Source: Ignavibacteriota bacterium
GTDB lineage: Bacteria > Bacteroidota > Ignavibacteria > SZUA-365
Assembly: GCA_016218045.1 (NCBI GenBank)
Contig: JACRFB010000001.1
Location: 1 to 64,000, forward strand
Length of the DNA: 64,000 bases
Reading direction: 5' to 3'
Shown: positions 8,208-18,252 of the stretch, in pieces
Numbering within the stretch: position 1 is the stretch's first letter
How the letters are laid out: each line of letters starts with the position of its first letter
Made by a program: the position numbers and the translations under genes
Notes under the pieces: generated by a model
Databases searched by the model: none
The model's input: only the letters and a program-made list of their open reading frames with translations
Told to the model about the DNA's origin: nothing

Positions 8208-10109
8208 CTACACGAGCGCCCGGCCGTGACGCCGAAGCCAGATCTCGAGTGAGAGCAGCATGAAAACTCGCTGGTAGGTTTTATATCTGCTGATTTCGAC
8301 GCTCGCGGCGCGCGCTGAGCGGAATCCCGTCAGAAGTTGCGACAACCACTCGGCAGTGAACAGGCGGCCGACATGGGACGCAGGCCCCGTGAGGAGATCC
8401 AGAACCCAGTCGTGCAGCGATGCGTCAAAAAAAGTATCCAATGGAATCGCAAATCCCTGCTTCCGCCGATGCGCGATTTCTTTCGGGAGATGTTGCTCCA
8501 GCATTTTCCGCAGGGGGAGTTTCCCCTCGGAGCCATTGTGTTTCATTGATGACGGGATTCGCTGGGCCGCGCCGACTATATATTCGTCGAGCAACGGAAC
8601 ACGGATCTCGATGCCGGCCAGCATGCTTGTCATGTCCACTTTTTTCAGCATGTCGCCGGGGAGACTGTACCGCATGAGCCATTGACCGATGGCAGCTTTT
8701 GGATCGGACCACAGCAGTTCTTCGTATGGCTCGAAAAGGCGAAGAATGGGTTTCGCTTCGGCAAACAACTCCTTGGAGGCCGGCGAAAAGCCATTCCACA
8801 GATCGGTGTGCGAAAAATAGCAGCGCATATCGGCAAAGATCCCGGCAAGACTCCATCCCGCGTACGTTGAAGCGCGACGCAGGTGGCGGTATGGTGCTGA
8901 ACCCTCCCGCACGAGATGCGTGAGCGAGCGGCCGAATCGGCTGTTCAGAAGATGCAGCAGCGGGCGCACGCTCAAGATTCGCGTGAAGTACGCAAATATC
9001 GGATACCCGTAGAAGAGTTCGTCCCCGCCATCACCCGACAACGCCACCTTGACATGCTTCTGCATTTCTCTGCAGAGGAAGTACGTGGGAATTGCGGAGG
9101 AATCGCCGAAGGGTTGATCGAAATGCGCGAGCAGACCCTCCATCTCACTGCTCGAGAAGCCCGTGTTGTTCAGGTGCAGGGTGCAATGTTCCGTGTGCAC
9201 CGCGGCAGCCACATGCGCGGCGTGGATCGACTCGTCAAACCCCGCTTCTCCGAACTGGACGGTGAAGCTGCAGATGGGGTGTGGTAAGATGCCGCTCGCA
9301 ACGGATGTTATGAGGGATGAATCCACGCCGCCGCTGAGTAGAACGCCCAGCGGCACATCGGCAATCAACTGCCGCCGGACGGTCAGATCGAGACACTCCT
9401 GCAACGTATTCTTCGAGTGCGCGGATGTGGTGGATTCGAAGGACCAGAAACACTGCTTCCGGAGCTGGCCGTTCTCTACGATCAATGTATGGCCGGGCAG
9501 CAGCGCCTCTATGTGTAAAAATCCGGTGGCCGGCTCTGGAATGAAGGCGAGACTCAGGTAATCGAGTATCGCCTGCACGTCCTTTGTGTCGTCTACCGCC
9601 GGGTGCCGCAGAACCGCCTTGATCTCGCTGCCAAACACAAATGCGTCTTCCGTGCGGGAAAAATAGAGCGGCTTGATGCCGATGCGGTCGCGTGCGAGAA
9701 TCAGTCGATGGTGTATGACATCATAGATCGCGCAGGCAAACATGCCCTGCAACATGGGGATACACTCCGCGCCGTATTCCTCGTACATGTGCGGCAGAAT
9801 CTCGCCGTCGGAACGGCCGATAAAACGGTGTCCGCGTTGTATCAGCATTGCACGGAGTGTGTCGTGATTGTATATCTCGCCGTTGAAGATCACGACGACA
9901 TTGCCATCCTCCGACACATGGGGCTGTCTGCCCGCCTCACTGAGATCGATGATGCTGAGACGGGTATGGCCCAGAAAGGCGCCCGGGCCCACCCACACAC
10001 CCTGCGCGTCGGGTCCGCGGTGAAGCAACGACTGGACCATGCCGTCTCCGATGACACCATCGGGCTGCCTGTGCGCATCCTGATACACGATGCCGGTTAT
10101 TCCACACAT
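8208..10109 (-). CDS. asnB: Asparagine synthase, glutamine-hydrolysing (AsnB-like)
   Basis: The start at 10109 gives MCGITGIVYQD, leaving the catalytic Cys2 of the class II amidotransferase domain; a longer reading would bury it. The N-terminal domain carries HRGPDAQGVW and GHTRLSIIDL, and the synthetase domain has the ATP-binding LSGGVDSSLI at residues 258-267. The length is 633 residues, normal for the family. In glycan loci such paralogues usually amidate the carboxyl of uronic acids or act on precursor sugars, for example turning a diacetamido-uronic acid into its amide. That role is inferred from context. Confidence 0.88.
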   Translation of the reverse strand: MCGITGIVYQDAHRQPDGVIGDGMVQSLLHRGPDAQGVWVGPGAFLGHTRLSIIDLSEAGRQPHVSEDGNVVVIFNGEIYNHDTLRAMLIQRGHRFIGRSDGEILPHMYEEYGAECIPMLQGMFACAIYDVIHHRLILARDRIGIKPLYFSRTEDAFVFGSEIKAVLRHPAVDDTKDVQAILDYLSLAFIPEPATGFLHIEALLPGHTLIVENGQLRKQCFWSFESTTSAHSKNTLQECLDLTVRRQLIADVPLGVLLSGGVDSSLITSVASGILPHPICSFTVQFGEAGFDESIHAAHVAAAVHTEHCTLHLNNTGFSSSEMEGLLAHFDQPFGDSSAIPTYFLCREMQKHVKVALSGDGGDELFYGYPIFAYFTRILSVRPLLHLLNSRFGRSLTHLVREGSAPYRHLRRASTYAGWSLAGIFADMRCYFSHTDLWNGFSPASKELFAEAKPILRLFEPYEELLWSDPKAAIGQWLMRYSLPGDMLKKVDMTSMLAGIEIRVPLLDEYIVGAAQRIPSSMKHNGSEGKLPLRKMLEQHLPKEIAHRRKQGFAIPLDTFFDASLHDWVLDLLTGPASHVGRLFTAEWLSQLLTGFRSARAASVEISRYKTYQRVFMLLSLEIWLRRHGRALV

Positions 10110-10202
10110 CGTACGGTCCTGTCGTAATGATGAAAACCGTGGAACAAAAAATGAGCCGCACGCCGGCCCGATAACGGCAGCCGGTTGCATCCCTGAACGG
10201 GA

Positions 10203-11648
10203 TCAGACACGGTCCTGGTCACCGGCTTCACGATAATTGGCGAGAGCGGTTGCCACCCAGAAAAATATGGCAAATGTTGTGACGCGTGTCCCTGCGTGAA
10301 GAAACATCGCCAGCGACCATCCGATCAATCCCGCCACAATGCCTCGTTGCCAGTTGTAGCGGGCATTCCGGAAAATCTGCATCAGCAGATACCCGAGTAC
10401 GATAAGAGCCGCCAGACCCAGGAGTCCGTGTTCACCCAGAAGCCGTGTATATTCCGTGTGTGCGTTGATGCCTTGCACACGACCAAGCGAGCGGAGTTCA
10501 CGGCCCATGCCCGGACCCACTCCGAGTATGGGATTCTCAAGAAACATGGCAATATCCTGTTCCGCAAGCACGTCACGCCCAGTCTCACCTTCTCGTTCGT
10601 ACCTCTCCTCCAATGCGCCCTTCGTGAACACGTCCAGAGCCGGCAGGACGTATGTCATGAAAGGATATAATATGAGCGCTGCAATAATTGTGAATTGAAT
10701 GCGTCGCTTTTTGTCGGCGAGTGAAAAGGGAATGGCCAGGCAGAAAAAGCCCAGCAGGTTGTATACACCGCCGCGGGAAAACGTCATGATGCTCTGAACG
10801 ACGAGCGCGACGGCGGTGATCAGAAAGGTGAGGCGTATGCGGGCAGGGAGTCGTGCAATCATCACGGAGGAAATGAGTGCGATGGCGCCGAAGGAAAACA
10901 GAAGTGACACCTGATTCGGAGCAGCGCCGCCCGACGCAAAAAAGTTGGAGGACCGGCCGTAGTTGACGCCCACCAAAAACACGTTGTTTGCGGATATACT
11001 CCAACTGGCAAGTATCGGGAGTGTCGACCAGAAGAGCAGGATGAGCAGCGAGCGCTTGTCGAGATTGATACGGGAAAAGTGATATATACCGAGAACGGAG
11101 ACGGCATGCGGTACCAGTGCATATGCGATCTGCTGGCGGGCGAGTCCGAATTCAGCGTTCACCACCGTAAGCAAGGCCGAGGGAAGCAGCAGGAGAAAAA
11201 ACACGAACCCTGCGCGTATTCCCGGACGTACGGCGGGGATACGCCTCATTCCGATGAGTAAAATCAGAAACGACAGATATTCAGGAAAGAACCAGAACAC
11301 CTGCGCGCTCGTTACGCGCCAAATCACCGTGGAAGAGATGGCATAGCCCATGACGGCCAGCATCCCGTCGGTTGAGCGGCTCTTGAAAACAATCAGGAGT
11401 GCGACGAGGCCGACTCCGAAACCATGCGCCGTCGCGACGGCCTCCGAAAGGTGCATGATAAGGCCGAGCGCCACGTGCCCGAGCATGAGCATCACTGTGA
11501 CGAAGAAAGAATACGGAAAAGCGCCGGGCTCCTTCGCAAGACCTGGGAGCAAGGCAACGCCATCATTCTGAAGCAGTGCCTGCTGTGTCTGGCTCCCCGC
11601 CTGCTTGGGCGACGGGGTAATGCCGCGTGTGATGTGCCGGTTAAACAC
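10203..11648 (-). CDS. O-antigen ligase/polymerase-like membrane protein
   Basis: This 481-residue protein has about ten to twelve membrane segments and the family's long extracytoplasmic loop near the C-terminus, with LENPILGVGPGMGRELRSLG followed by NAHTEYTRLLGEHGLLGL, the hallmark of the Wzy_C/O-antigen-ligase superfamily. It could be the ligase (WaaL-like), joining finished polysaccharide to its lipid anchor, or a polymerase. Because the locus has a Wzm/Wzt ABC exporter, ligase is the simpler reading. It is the second gene of this type; see 37033-38649. Confidence 0.75.
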   Translation of the reverse strand: MFNRHITRGITPSPKQAGSQTQQALLQNDGVALLPGLAKEPGAFPYSFFVTVMLMLGHVALGLIMHLSEAVATAHGFGVGLVALLIVFKSRSTDGMLAVMGYAISSTVIWRVTSAQVFWFFPEYLSFLILLIGMRRIPAVRPGIRAGFVFFLLLLPSALLTVVNAEFGLARQQIAYALVPHAVSVLGIYHFSRINLDKRSLLILLFWSTLPILASWSISANNVFLVGVNYGRSSNFFASGGAAPNQVSLLFSFGAIALISSVMIARLPARIRLTFLITAVALVVQSIMTFSRGGVYNLLGFFCLAIPFSLADKKRRIQFTIIAALILYPFMTYVLPALDVFTKGALEERYEREGETGRDVLAEQDIAMFLENPILGVGPGMGRELRSLGRVQGINAHTEYTRLLGEHGLLGLAALIVLGYLLMQIFRNARYNWQRGIVAGLIGWSLAMFLHAGTRVTTFAIFFWVATALANYREAGDQDRV

Positions 11649-11684
11649 AGGTGTATCGCTCCGCCTGACGTTGTCGGGGACAGT

Positions 11685-12785
11685 TCATGAGAAGTCCGAT
11701 GATGGGTGTAAGACGGACCAATATATATCACGGAGAGTTTGCACAAGACTGCAAACATTCCGGCGCATGGCAGCGGCGCGACAGCGGCGCGAGAACTCCT
11801 CGCGTGTATATGCCGAATCCATGAGAATCGACATTGCAACCGCGAGTGCAAGTTCGTCACCCGGTTGTACGACCAGTCCGAATCCATCCGGCAGAAGTGA
11901 ACGCACATCACCGACATCGGTGGCGACTATCGGCAACCCGCAGGCCATCGCTTCGAGCACAACATTCGGTGTTCCTTCAACATCGGATGTGGACAGGAAA
12001 ACATCCGCCTTCTCGTACCACGGGCGCATGTCCTCGGACGCCCCGGGGAACTCGACAACCTCGCGCAGTCCGAGTTCGTCGCGTCGATGAATAAGCCGTT
12101 CGCGCTCCGGCCCCTCGCCCACAATCACGGCGCGTAGGTGGTCGCCTCCATGCGCGTGCAGACGCGCGATCACATTCAGAAAAAGATCGAATCGTTTGAC
12201 CGGGCGAAGGCTGCCCACCCCCAGCACCGTCACCGGCCGATCATAGCCGCGATCGCCGGGTGTGAACCAATCGGTATCGACAACATTCGGGAGAAAGCGT
12301 ATCCGTTCCCGCGGCACACCCGCGATAATGGCGCGCTCGACCGCTGCTCTGCTGTTCGCGCACATGACGCGTGGCAGCCGCAGCGACAACTTCCCGAGCA
12401 TCCCGCCGATGGCCTCGACTTCGTTCTGCACCTGGCTGCGTATGGCGCCGATCTCCCGGACGCCTGTCATGCGGGCGGCGAGTGCCGCATACATGTTTGT
12501 AAAGAAGTGTCCGCTCTGCAGCACTTCCGGTTGCAGTCTGCGCACTTCACGAACGATGGCGCGAAGGCGTCCGAGGCGGGACCCGTCCCCGCCGACGTGC
12601 ACGATTTCGACACCCGAACGCAGAAGCGGCTCCTCCCAGAATTCACCTTCTGTAAGAGACAGTACGGAGACCTGTGCCCGTTCGGCCTGCAGCACGCGCA
12701 ACATGTAGGCGAGCTGTCGTTCAGCACCCCCGCAGCCCAGTGTTCCCGCAATAAAACATATGCGCCTGTTTGACAGATCAGGCAT
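11685..12785 (-). CDS. Glycosyltransferase family 4
   Basis: The 366-residue GT-B protein starts MPDLSNRRICFIAGTLGCGG with GAERQLAYML following, the usual N-terminus of GT4 enzymes, and ends with the donor site EGTPNVVLEAMACGLPIVAT and DVGDV. The start at 12785 overlaps the stop of the next gene upstream by eight bases; longer starts would run deep into that gene. The donor sugar cannot be deduced. Confidence 0.86.
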   Translation of the reverse strand: MPDLSNRRICFIAGTLGCGGAERQLAYMLRVLQAERAQVSVLSLTEGEFWEEPLLRSGVEIVHVGGDGSRLGRLRAIVREVRRLQPEVLQSGHFFTNMYAALAARMTGVREIGAIRSQVQNEVEAIGGMLGKLSLRLPRVMCANSRAAVERAIIAGVPRERIRFLPNVVDTDWFTPGDRGYDRPVTVLGVGSLRPVKRFDLFLNVIARLHAHGGDHLRAVIVGEGPERERLIHRRDELGLREVVEFPGASEDMRPWYEKADVFLSTSDVEGTPNVVLEAMACGLPIVATDVGDVRSLLPDGFGLVVQPGDELALAVAMSILMDSAYTREEFSRRCRAAAMRRNVCSLVQTLRDIYWSVLHPSSDFS

Positions 12786-13929
12786 GACGCAGTTCCCCCC
12801 ATTGTTGTGATAACAACTGATGTAGCGTGGCGCTGTACGCTTCAAGCGTAAATTGTGCCGCTGTCTCGACCGCCCGTCGCGACATCTCGCGGTAGGCCTC
12901 CGTATCACCGATACAGCGCATCACCGCATCCGCAAACAGATGTGGTTCCCTCTCAGGAACGATACAGCCGGCACCGGTCGACAGGAGTAATGGAAGCACG
13001 GAGACCGGCGTGGTTATGACGGGGAGTCCGGTCGCCAGCGCTTCGAGCACGGCTTTCGGAAAACCCTCCGACATCGTGGGAAAGAGAAACAGGTGTGCCT
13101 GCCGCAAGAGGTGCAGGACATTGTCGTGTGAGAGACGTCCGTGGAAGGTCACCGCGGCATCGAGTCCAAGCGCCGCGGATATCGCTCTGTATTCCTGCAG
13201 CCGGCCGCCTTCACCAACAACCTCCGCGCGCGCGGACACCCCTCTCTCGCGCAAAACTGCAACAGTGTGAAGCAGTACATCCGTCCCTTTCCCGTGCTCC
13301 TGTCTGCCGACAAGAATCAGTCGCGGTTCGTCGACCGGAACGGATCGTTCCGGCTCCGAGGAACCGCGGAGTTCGCCGGCTGTTATTGTAGTGGAGAATA
13401 TCCATCGGACCTCGGGATTCCGGCGTGACGGCGAATCGGCGCCGCCGCCGGTTGCGAGCATCACGTTACGGCCGCCTGCGACCGACTCCATAAACGCATG
13501 CCAGAAACGTTCGGCGCGAGTGCGCGTCTCGAACCAGTTTCCACAGTGCCGCACATACAACGGTTTGCGAAGAAGCCAGGCAAGCAGCATTGCAATCGAG
13601 CCGGTGTCACACGGGACGGGTGTATGTACCGCGTCGTGCGCGAGGATTTCCCGGAGGAGACGTATGATATTTTTTGCGATCCATATCGGAAGTCCAAGCT
13701 TGCGATAGCCAAGGATGGCAGGAGGCGCCTTCGACCGCACGATGCGCATCGCGTGCCCCGTGAGCGGAATGTCTCCATGCCGCGCGTCACTGTCATCACG
13801 TTCGAGGAACAGTGTCGTGGCATCGAACAATTCCGAGAGCGCCCGCATCTGTATCGGGAATCCACCATCGGAAACATAGCCGTCCTTTCCGAGGCGGCAG
13901 CGCTTGTAACTGACGACAAGCAGTTTCAT
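12778..13929 (-). CDS. Glycosyltransferase family 4
   Basis: The 383-residue GT-B enzyme has VYTPVPCD-type central segments, the LILVGRQEHGKGTDVLL strand that opens the C-terminal domain, and the donor site SEGFPKAVLEALATGLPVIT. It overlaps the neighbours at both ends by a few bases (8 bp downstream, 4 bp ATGA upstream), so it is part of a three-gene translationally coupled GT4 block at 11685-15170. Confidence 0.84.
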   Translation of the reverse strand: MKLLVVSYKRCRLGKDGYVSDGGFPIQMRALSELFDATTLFLERDDSDARHGDIPLTGHAMRIVRSKAPPAILGYRKLGLPIWIAKNIIRLLREILAHDAVHTPVPCDTGSIAMLLAWLLRKPLYVRHCGNWFETRTRAERFWHAFMESVAGGRNVMLATGGGADSPSRRNPEVRWIFSTTITAGELRGSSEPERSVPVDEPRLILVGRQEHGKGTDVLLHTVAVLRERGVSARAEVVGEGGRLQEYRAISAALGLDAAVTFHGRLSHDNVLHLLRQAHLFLFPTMSEGFPKAVLEALATGLPVITTPVSVLPLLLSTGAGCIVPEREPHLFADAVMRCIGDTEAYREMSRRAVETAAQFTLEAYSATLHQLLSQQWGELRHA

Positions 13930-15170
13930 GCCGGTGTGTCGCTCCGCTGCAGCAACGTAAGCAGGTCGCGCGCGAGTCCGCCGTATGTGGACTCAAAACT
14001 ATACCCGTCTTCCACCTGTGCGCGCGCCCGCAAGCTCTGTTCCTCCGCAAAGGAATCGTCATCCATAAGGCGAAGGGCGCCATGCGCCAGATCGTCATCC
14101 GTGTCGCCCAGAAGCAGCCCGTGGTCCTGCCGGAGTCCCATACCATACACGGCGTCGGGCGATGCGACCACGGGAACGCCGCAGGCCATCACCTCCACGA
14201 GCCGGCTCCGGAATCCGTAGGTGCCCTCCCACGGGCACAGCACAGCGCGCATGGTGCCCAGCAGCTCCGCCGGGTGCTCGACGAATCCGGTCACATGTAT
14301 CCGCGGGTCGACGGTCAGCGCCGACAACTCGTCCGGCGGATTGGCGCCGACTATCCAACATTCACAGTCCGGATACCGTTGCCAGATGAGTGGCATTATC
14401 CGGCGGGCGACCTGTGAGGCGCTTCTGCGGTTCACGTCGCTGGAGAGACTCCCCCAGAAACCGATGCGATGAGGCACGGCCGGATTATATGTTTTGGGCC
14501 ACAACGACAGATCCGTGCCCATCTGCGCGAGGAATACGGGTGTGCCGTCGACACGCGGCCGCGTGTACTCGGCCTCGCCGGCATTGATTGCGATAAGCGC
14601 GGTAAAATCACGCCAGGCGGCTTCCTCCCGCATCTTGTAGCGCTGAACGCGGGATTCGATATCGCGCGCACCCGCTGCCGACAACTGCCGTCGCAGCGAT
14701 TGCCACAGGACGTCGTGCATGTCGAGCACGGTGGGTACATGATTGTCCGTAAATACGCGGGACGCGCGATGCGCGTGCCAATACTCGAAAAGTACAACAT
14801 CGAATGCCGTGGGATCGAGCACTGCGGCTATTCGTGCCGGCGAGAACTCCACTTCCCCCAACACGTAATTCGATGCTTTTAATCCTGTACGCTTCGAGAA
14901 CACGCGGCCGGCGGCCTTATAATACAGCCGATGGACGATGCTTCGCTGCGTTTTTGAAGGCAGGAGTATTAAGCCGTCGACGTGGTGCATCCATTGTTGC
15001 CTCACATCGTCCATTCGAGCCGGTGGCGCAAAAGTCACTGCGGTCACGGAGAAAACATCCCGGAGAGCACGCAGTGTGTAGCGTACACGCTGTTGCTGTC
15101 CGGCGTGCCCAGGAAATGGCGCCACATGGGTGACTAACAACAAGTGCGGCTTATGCAACATTTCTTTCAA
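13926..15170 (-). CDS. Glycosyltransferase family 4 (sugar transferase)
   Basis: The 414-residue protein opens with HLLLVTHVAPFPGHAGQQQR, the form found in TIGR03087/WsaF-like sugar transferases, and has VLDMHDVLWQSL, VGFWGSLSS-type and RSRLVEVMACGVPVVASP segments. The stop overlaps the next start by four bases (ATGA). The exact start could also be the second Met (MLHKPH); the first is used here. It closes a GT4 triplet; immediately upstream the base composition drops sharply to AT-rich. Confidence 0.82.
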   Translation of the reverse strand: MKEMLHKPHLLLVTHVAPFPGHAGQQQRVRYTLRALRDVFSVTAVTFAPPARMDDVRQQWMHHVDGLILLPSKTQRSIVHRLYYKAAGRVFSKRTGLKASNYVLGEVEFSPARIAAVLDPTAFDVVLFEYWHAHRASRVFTDNHVPTVLDMHDVLWQSLRRQLSAAGARDIESRVQRYKMREEAAWRDFTALIAINAGEAEYTRPRVDGTPVFLAQMGTDLSLWPKTYNPAVPHRIGFWGSLSSDVNRRSASQVARRIMPLIWQRYPDCECWIVGANPPDELSALTVDPRIHVTGFVEHPAELLGTMRAVLCPWEGTYGFRSRLVEVMACGVPVVASPDAVYGMGLRQDHGLLLGDTDDDLAHGALRLMDDDSFAEEQSLRARAQVEDGYSFESTYGGLARDLLTLLQRSDTPA

Positions 15171-15211
15171 GGCAACTTACGACTAGCGGATTAGTATCTG
15201 GTTGAACTCTT

Positions 15212-16141
15212 TCAATTAGCGATGTTAAACTCTTCTATATACCTCTCCCACTCTGCAGCGCGTTCTTTTGGATAAAGAAAATAATTTGTGCTGCCTTCAG
15301 ACACCCGATTGATGGCTGTGGTCCTACGTAGCACGCCTGATTCGTCGATTAATAGCCAACAATAGGCTTCAGACAACGCTGTTTGAACAGTCTCCCCGAC
15401 CTCATTATTTAACACCTCAATAATCATTGTAGGACGCGATCTTCTGATGATGGTGTTCATGCCCAGTAAGACCTGAGGCTCATGAGTTTCAACATCAATT
15501 TTAACAGTAACCGCTTCTCCGTCCCTTATATTCAGGATTGAATCAAGCTTGGCAACCTGGACCATCGATGTCAACTTCAACTTCGGGTTGCCGAGCATTG
15601 CAATCGCATCACCCTCTCTGTCGTAATTTAAGCTCGCAACTCCATCATAATCTGATAATGCCATCTGATGCACGTTTACATTATTGTAGCCGTTTCCTTG
15701 TATGTTTCGGTACAATGCATGCGCGTTACTTTGTAGCGGCTCAAATGCATGAACCAAAATTCTCGGATTAGCAGCCGCTGCTGCAATGCTGTACAGTCCT
15801 GCGTGTGCACCGACATCGACAGCCAATGTTGCGGACTTGCATAGTTTCGCCCACAATTTCATGGAATGTGGTTCACCACATCCTGATAGGCCATCCCAAA
15901 ACATATCGTTTGCATCTGAATAGACGTAAAACTTACACTCATCACTCACTCTCACAAAAACCCTGCCCGAGTAACGCAAACTTCTCTTAAGTCGTCGAGA
16001 AGGACGAAAGGGCCTAACACATTTGAACAGCATATTTTTCCCGGGCAAAATGTTTACCAATCGGGCTATTTGGCGTAAAATACTCATCTGATTCATAACT
16101 AATGGTTGAGACGCTATTATAATCTTTGTTACTCCAATCAC
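15212..16141 (-). CDS. FkbM-family methyltransferase, AT-rich
   Basis: The 309-residue protein has the FkbM core: LAVDVGAHAGLYSIAAAAA (motif I, about residue 110), HAFEPLQSNAHALYRN, and VKIDVETHEPQVLLGM, the typical acidic-E-GxE segment. FkbM enzymes methylate hydroxyl groups on sugars or polyketides. The gene and its upstream neighbour's 3' third are visibly richer in A and T than the surrounding glycan genes, suggesting recent acquisition. The ATG at 16141 overlaps the next gene's stop. The N-terminal 15 residues (MIGVTKIIIASQPLV) may be non-native; MNQMSIL is an alternative start. Confidence 0.82.
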   Translation of the reverse strand: MIGVTKIIIASQPLVMNQMSILRQIARLVNILPGKNMLFKCVRPFRPSRRLKRSLRYSGRVFVRVSDECKFYVYSDANDMFWDGLSGCGEPHSMKLWAKLCKSATLAVDVGAHAGLYSIAAAAANPRILVHAFEPLQSNAHALYRNIQGNGYNNVNVHQMALSDYDGVASLNYDREGDAIAMLGNPKLKLTSMVQVAKLDSILNIRDGEAVTVKIDVETHEPQVLLGMNTIIRRSRPTMIIEVLNNEVGETVQTALSEAYCWLLIDESGVLRRTTAINRVSEGSTNYFLYPKERAAEWERYIEEFNIAN

Positions 16142-16980
16142 TTTGATAATTTATTTTCTTCTTTACTTAACACACAGTCGTACTCGATCGCGTTGCGTGA
16201 TATTTTTGAAATGGTGATGGGGTGGATACAGGATACCCTAAAATTATAGGATTGATAAACACCCAGCTCTTCAAGCATACTTGCTGCATTTACATATAGA
16301 GCGCCAGCGGAGAGTTCTGACTGCAGCACTTGTATCTCATGCACGTGTTCGCGCACTCCTGCAAACACCTGCGCGTTATAGCCCTGTGTATCCATCTTCA
16401 ACATGATGCGCCGATTCGGCAGGCCCTCGGTGCATTCCTCCCATAGGTCATCCAAACGGCGCAATTCCACCTGCTCGGTTGCAACGATATCCATCCCACT
16501 GCCGACTATGTCCGTGTACTCGGGTCCTGGAGTGAGAACGCTGCAAAGCAGAGGGTTGCGTGTTCTGTTAAACGTAACCGTACCAGTCTCCTCGCCAAGA
16601 GCGCAGCACTTGACGCGCCAGCGAGCGTCACCCTGCGCCGTTTGTTGCAACCGTGAAAACAGGTCGGCCGCAGGTTCGAAGGAGATGATGTCGCCGGTGT
16701 AGCCCAATTCCCGCAGACCTTGTCCGTACTGTCCGACATTCGCCCCCACATCGAGAACCAGGTCTATGGCCCGCGCCTTCAGAACCTGCTGCAGATGCTT
16801 GCGGAACATGGCGCGATGGACGCCGCGCTGCCATAAAAACCAGTCCACGCCGCGTGGTAGTACAATGCCTCCCTTGCCGTTACGGAGAAATTCGTACCCT
16901 GCCGCGCCAATCAGCCTTTTACCAAGAGATCGTATAAAACTCGTCATGATCATGTTTTCCCGTGGCTTTGTATGCCACAT
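16138..16980 (-). CDS. FkbM-family methyltransferase
   Basis: The 280-residue protein shows LVLDVGANVGQYGQGLRELG at about 74-93, ISFEPAADLFSRLQQ and LKMDTQGYNAQVFAGV, diagnostic of FkbM methyltransferases. It ends by overlapping the second FkbM gene (ATGA), so the two probably work on the same glycan, methylating different positions or sugars. The start may be MIMTSF (16953) or MTSF (16947), since the first nine residues lack family similarity. The 3' end shares the AT-rich character of the downstream gene. Confidence 0.84.
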   Translation of the reverse strand: MWHTKPRENMIMTSFIRSLGKRLIGAAGYEFLRNGKGGIVLPRGVDWFLWQRGVHRAMFRKHLQQVLKARAIDLVLDVGANVGQYGQGLRELGYTGDIISFEPAADLFSRLQQTAQGDARWRVKCCALGEETGTVTFNRTRNPLLCSVLTPGPEYTDIVGSGMDIVATEQVELRRLDDLWEECTEGLPNRRIMLKMDTQGYNAQVFAGVREHVHEIQVLQSELSAGALYVNAASMLEELGVYQSYNFRVSCIHPITISKISRNAIEYDCVLSKEENKLSK

Positions 16981-17097
16981 TGCATATCACACTCGGGACA
17001 CACGGCCCGGAGCAGGTATAGCGTGCCTCGTAGCCGCTGAGTGTCTAACACACTGTTAGATTCTAGACGGACGTTATAGTGGAGGGTCTGGAAATGC

Positions 17098-18213
17098 TTA
17101 CTGCCGTGCCACGGCTGCGCACGCTTCAGAAACGGCGTCAAGATCGTATTCCACGTCGGCATGCCTGCGTTTGTTGACGCCCCGTACTTCCCGGTCGATT
17201 TCACCGTCGTGAAGAGCACCCATCGGCCTCACCACAACATGGTCGTATCCGAGTGACGCGGATAGGTCCGAATAAAAGACATCGGCGTTATGATTCGCCA
17301 GTTCGAGAATGCGGCACCCTGCTGGTGCGAATACCATATTGCTCAAACCCGCGCCATGAGGACCGGCAATACATTCAGCGTGACGAAACGTATTGACTTG
17401 TTCGACAAAGCTGAGTTGTGCAGGATCGATAACAGTGAACCCATGCCGCTTCACGACACGTAACAGCGCCTCTTCGTTGCGCACGGCACGCTTCACTGCC
17501 GAGGCGCGTGACACATAAATACGGCGCGCCGCGCCGCCCTTCGAAACGAGGCGTTCAAACACCGTTGTCCGCAGCCGCTCCAGATGATGGAGGGGAATAC
17601 GCCACGAGACCGAATTGCAGACAAAGGATGGTATTATCGCCGTGGCCAGGCCGAGTTCCTCCGCGGTATTCACATATTGCAATTGAAAACCACGCGGAAG
17701 ACACAATTCCAGCGACTCCCGCACTACCGGACCTACAGTCGCGGGATGTACTATCGTGAGGGGTTCCCCACGCGCCTCCAGAGTGTACAACCGGAGTATG
17801 CCGTCGATAAGCCAGTGATAATAATTCCGGCAGTCCGATGTTGCGATGTAGGCACTTGCACCCTCAACTCTGTGCGAAGGGCGGTGCCGTTTCCCCGCAT
17901 ACACAGCGGGTGGAAGATACCAGCGGTACTCGTAATCCCCATCGGCAACACTGTCTCCATATCTGTCGAAAATCCGCCCGTTCGCCGGACGGAGAACAAC
18001 ATCGTCGACAGCGACACTATAGACGGAGTCCTGGGCAACTCCGTGAACTATGTTTCCATGTTCCTGCGGCGAGTGTCCTGATGCGGGGCTCAACAGGTGC
18101 ACACGTGAAATAGAGGCCGTTTCCGCCCCGTAGATCCGCGTGCGCGCCGTCACGAGGCGTGTCCCCATCATTCGCTCGAGAGCAACAATGGTTCCGCGGA
18201 GAATGTGTTTCAT
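17098..18213 (-). CDS. Glycosyltransferase family 61 (DUF563)
   Basis: The ~371-residue protein has the GT61 landmarks: NYYHWLIDGILRLYTLEA, RRIYVSRASAVKRAVRNEEA, then RHAECIAGPHGAGLSNMVFA with GCRILEL. Enzymes of this family add xylose or other residues to glycans. The start is taken at MKHILRG (18213) rather than the upstream MSSHTG at 18249 because the latter would nearly abut the next gene; neither has a strong ribosome-binding site. A 117-base gap follows to the FkbM pair, the largest in this part of the operon. Confidence 0.8.
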   Translation of the reverse strand: MKHILRGTIVALERMMGTRLVTARTRIYGAETASISRVHLLSPASGHSPQEHGNIVHGVAQDSVYSVAVDDVVLRPANGRIFDRYGDSVADGDYEYRWYLPPAVYAGKRHRPSHRVEGASAYIATSDCRNYYHWLIDGILRLYTLEARGEPLTIVHPATVGPVVRESLELCLPRGFQLQYVNTAEELGLATAIIPSFVCNSVSWRIPLHHLERLRTTVFERLVSKGGAARRIYVSRASAVKRAVRNEEALLRVVKRHGFTVIDPAQLSFVEQVNTFRHAECIAGPHGAGLSNMVFAPAGCRILELANHNADVFYSDLSASLGYDHVVVRPMGALHDGEIDREVRGVNKRRHADVEYDLDAVSEACAAVARQ

Positions 18214-18252
18214 ACGTTTAGGCAAGGTCCGGCCTGTGTGTGATGACAACCA

